This document shows, piece after piece, positions 62,938 to 64,000 of a stretch of 64,000 nucleotides of DNA. The first letter of the stretch is position 1. Each line of letters starts with the position of its first letter. Below the pieces are notes generated by a model. It made no database searches. It had not been told where the DNA came from and worked only from the letters and a program-made list of their open reading frames with translations. The stretch is from NCBI RefSeq assembly GCF_002113025.1, contig NZ_NEJH01000002.1, positions 496,001 through 560,000 on the forward strand. Direction: 5' to 3'. A program made the position numbers and the translations under genes. The DNA comes from Pseudomonas sp. B28(2017). GTDB taxonomy: Bacteria > Pseudomonadota > Gammaproteobacteria > Pseudomonadales > Pseudomonadaceae.

Positions 62938-64000
62938 ATGAACAACGCTCTGACCCAGCTCCAGCCCTACCCGTTCGAGAAACTCCGCGCCCTGCTCGGC
63001 AGTGTCACGCCCAATCCGGACAAACGCCCGATTGCCTTGTCCATCGGCGAGCCGAAACACCGCTCGCCGAGCTTTGTCGCCGAAGCCCTGGCCAGCAACC
63101 TGGATCAGATGGCGGTGTACCCGACCACCCTCGGTATTCCGGCCCTGCGTGAAGCTATCGCTGCATGGTGCGAGCGGCGCTTCGATGTCCCTAAAGGCTG
63201 GATCGACCCGGCGCGCAACGTGCTGCCGGTCAACGGCACCCGCGAAGCGCTGTTCGCCTTCACCCAGACCGTGGTCAACCGTGGCGATGACGCTCTGGTG
63301 GTCAGCCCGAACCCGTTCTACCAGATCTACGAAGGCGCGGCGTTCCTCGCCGGCGCCAAGCCGCATTACCTGCCGTGCCTGGACGAAAACGGCTTCAACC
63401 CGGATTTCGACGCCGTGTCGCCGGACATCTGGAAACACTGCCAGATCCTGTTCCTGTGCTCGCCAGGCAACCCGACCGGCGCATTGATTCCGGTGGAAAC
63501 CCTGAAAAAGCTGATCGCACTGGCCGACGAGTACGACTTCGTGATTGCCGCCGATGAGTGCTACAGCGAGCTGTATTTCGACGAACAGACTCCGCCGCCA
63601 GGCCTGCTCAGCGCTTGCGCGGAACTAGGCCGCAAGGATTTCAAGCGTTGCGTGGTGTTCCACAGCCTGTCCAAGCGCTCCAACCTGCCGGGCCTGCGTT
63701 CCGGTTTCGTCGCCGGCGATGCCGATATCCTCAAGGGGTTCCTGCTGTATCGCACCTACCACGGCTGCGCGATGCCGGTTCAGACGCAACTGGCCAGTGT
63801 TGCCGCGTGGAATGACGAAGTGCATGTGCGCGCCAACCGTGCGTTGTACCGCGAGAAGTTCGATGCGGTCCTGGACATCCTCAGCCCGGTGCTGGACGTA
63901 CAGCGTCCGGATGGCAGTTTCTACCTGTGGCCGAATGTGGCAGGTGACGACGCAGCGTTCTGCCGCGACCTGTTCGAACAGGAGCACGTGACCGTGGTGC
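62938..64000 (+). CDS. dapC: Succinyldiaminopimelate transaminase (3' end outside window)
   Basis: This PLP-dependent aminotransferase acts in the lysine/meso-diaminopimelate pathway. About 354 residues are visible from the ATG at 62938; the remainder lies to the right of the window. Fold-type I motifs are clear: VNGTREALFAFTQTV near residue 100, LCSPGNPTGALI near 172, DECYSELYF, and the PLP lysine in HSLSKRSNLPGLRSGF near residue 244. The order glnD-dapC is common in pseudomonads and supports this over other class I aminotransferases. Confidence 0.92.
   Translation, partial: MNNALTQLQPYPFEKLRALLGSVTPNPDKRPIALSIGEPKHRSPSFVAEALASNLDQMAVYPTTLGIPALREAIAAWCERRFDVPKGWIDPARNVLPVNGTREALFAFTQTVVNRGDDALVVSPNPFYQIYEGAAFLAGAKPHYLPCLDENGFNPDFDAVSPDIWKHCQILFLCSPGNPTGALIPVETLKKLIALADEYDFVIAADECYSELYFDEQTPPPGLLSACAELGRKDFKRCVVFHSLSKRSNLPGLRSGFVAGDADILKGFLLYRTYHGCAMPVQTQLASVAAWNDEVHVRANRALYREKFDAVLDILSPVLDVQRPDGSFYLWPNVAGDDAAFCRDLFEQEHVTVV

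Overview
The window is chromosomal DNA of a pseudomonad, most likely of the Pseudomonas fluorescens group. The gene order mutS-fdxA-rsmZ-rpoS-nlpD-pcm-surE-truD-ispF, the run from ispD through pyrG, dnaE, lpx and bamA to rpsB, and the REP-type intergenic repeats are all typical of that group. I identified genes by reading the proteins; no database search was run.

Bases 1 to about 19,460 are the right-hand part of a lambda-type tailed-phage prophage that continues beyond the left edge. The minus-strand arm reads, from the immunity region leftwards: YdaS/Cro-like protein, CII-like protein, a DksA/TraR zinc-finger protein, a 900-residue primase-helicase, an array of 9-bp iterons, a possible late regulator, holin, an unknown morphogenesis protein, terminase small and large subunits, gpW and portal. 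A CI/LexA-type repressor at 10,032-10,778 lies between two operator clusters built on the same palindrome, and each cluster overlaps a sigma70-like promoter. This is a lambda-like two-sided switch. The rightward arm (10,918-19,399) carries tightly overlapped small genes, a KilAC-like protein, a PrtN-like activator, a DUF2303 protein, a membrane/coiled-coil protein, a DHH phosphoesterase, a C5-cytosine methyltransferase, an ASCH-like protein, an excisionase and a tyrosine integrase.

Between the integrase and mutS (19,460-20,713) lie a TacA/TacT-type toxin-antitoxin pair and a decayed fragment of a second integrase. This suggests that the mutS-adjacent site has been used by integrating elements more than once.

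From 20,714 onward the DNA is core chromosome. It holds mismatch repair (mutS), ferredoxin (fdxA), the sRNA rsmZ with a GacA-type upstream box, the stationary-phase sigma factor rpoS and its upstream genes, formaldehyde detoxification (fghA, adhC) with a divergent LysR regulator, and the ispD-ftsB-eno-kdsA-pyrG block. Next come tilS, accA, dnaE and rnhB; the lipid A and outer-membrane block (lpxB, lpxA, fabZ, lpxD, skp, bamA, rseP); isoprenoid and phospholipid genes (dxr, cdsA, uppS); and the translation block (frr, pyrH, tsf, rpsB). Map, glnD and a truncated dapC read in the opposite direction.

The non-coding structures most worth a second look are the iteron array at 5,879-6,169, the flanking operators at 9,958-10,011 and 10,839-10,877, a terminator whose U-tract touches the ispF start codon, a 167-bp imperfect palindrome between dnaE and rnhB, and three REP inverted pairs.
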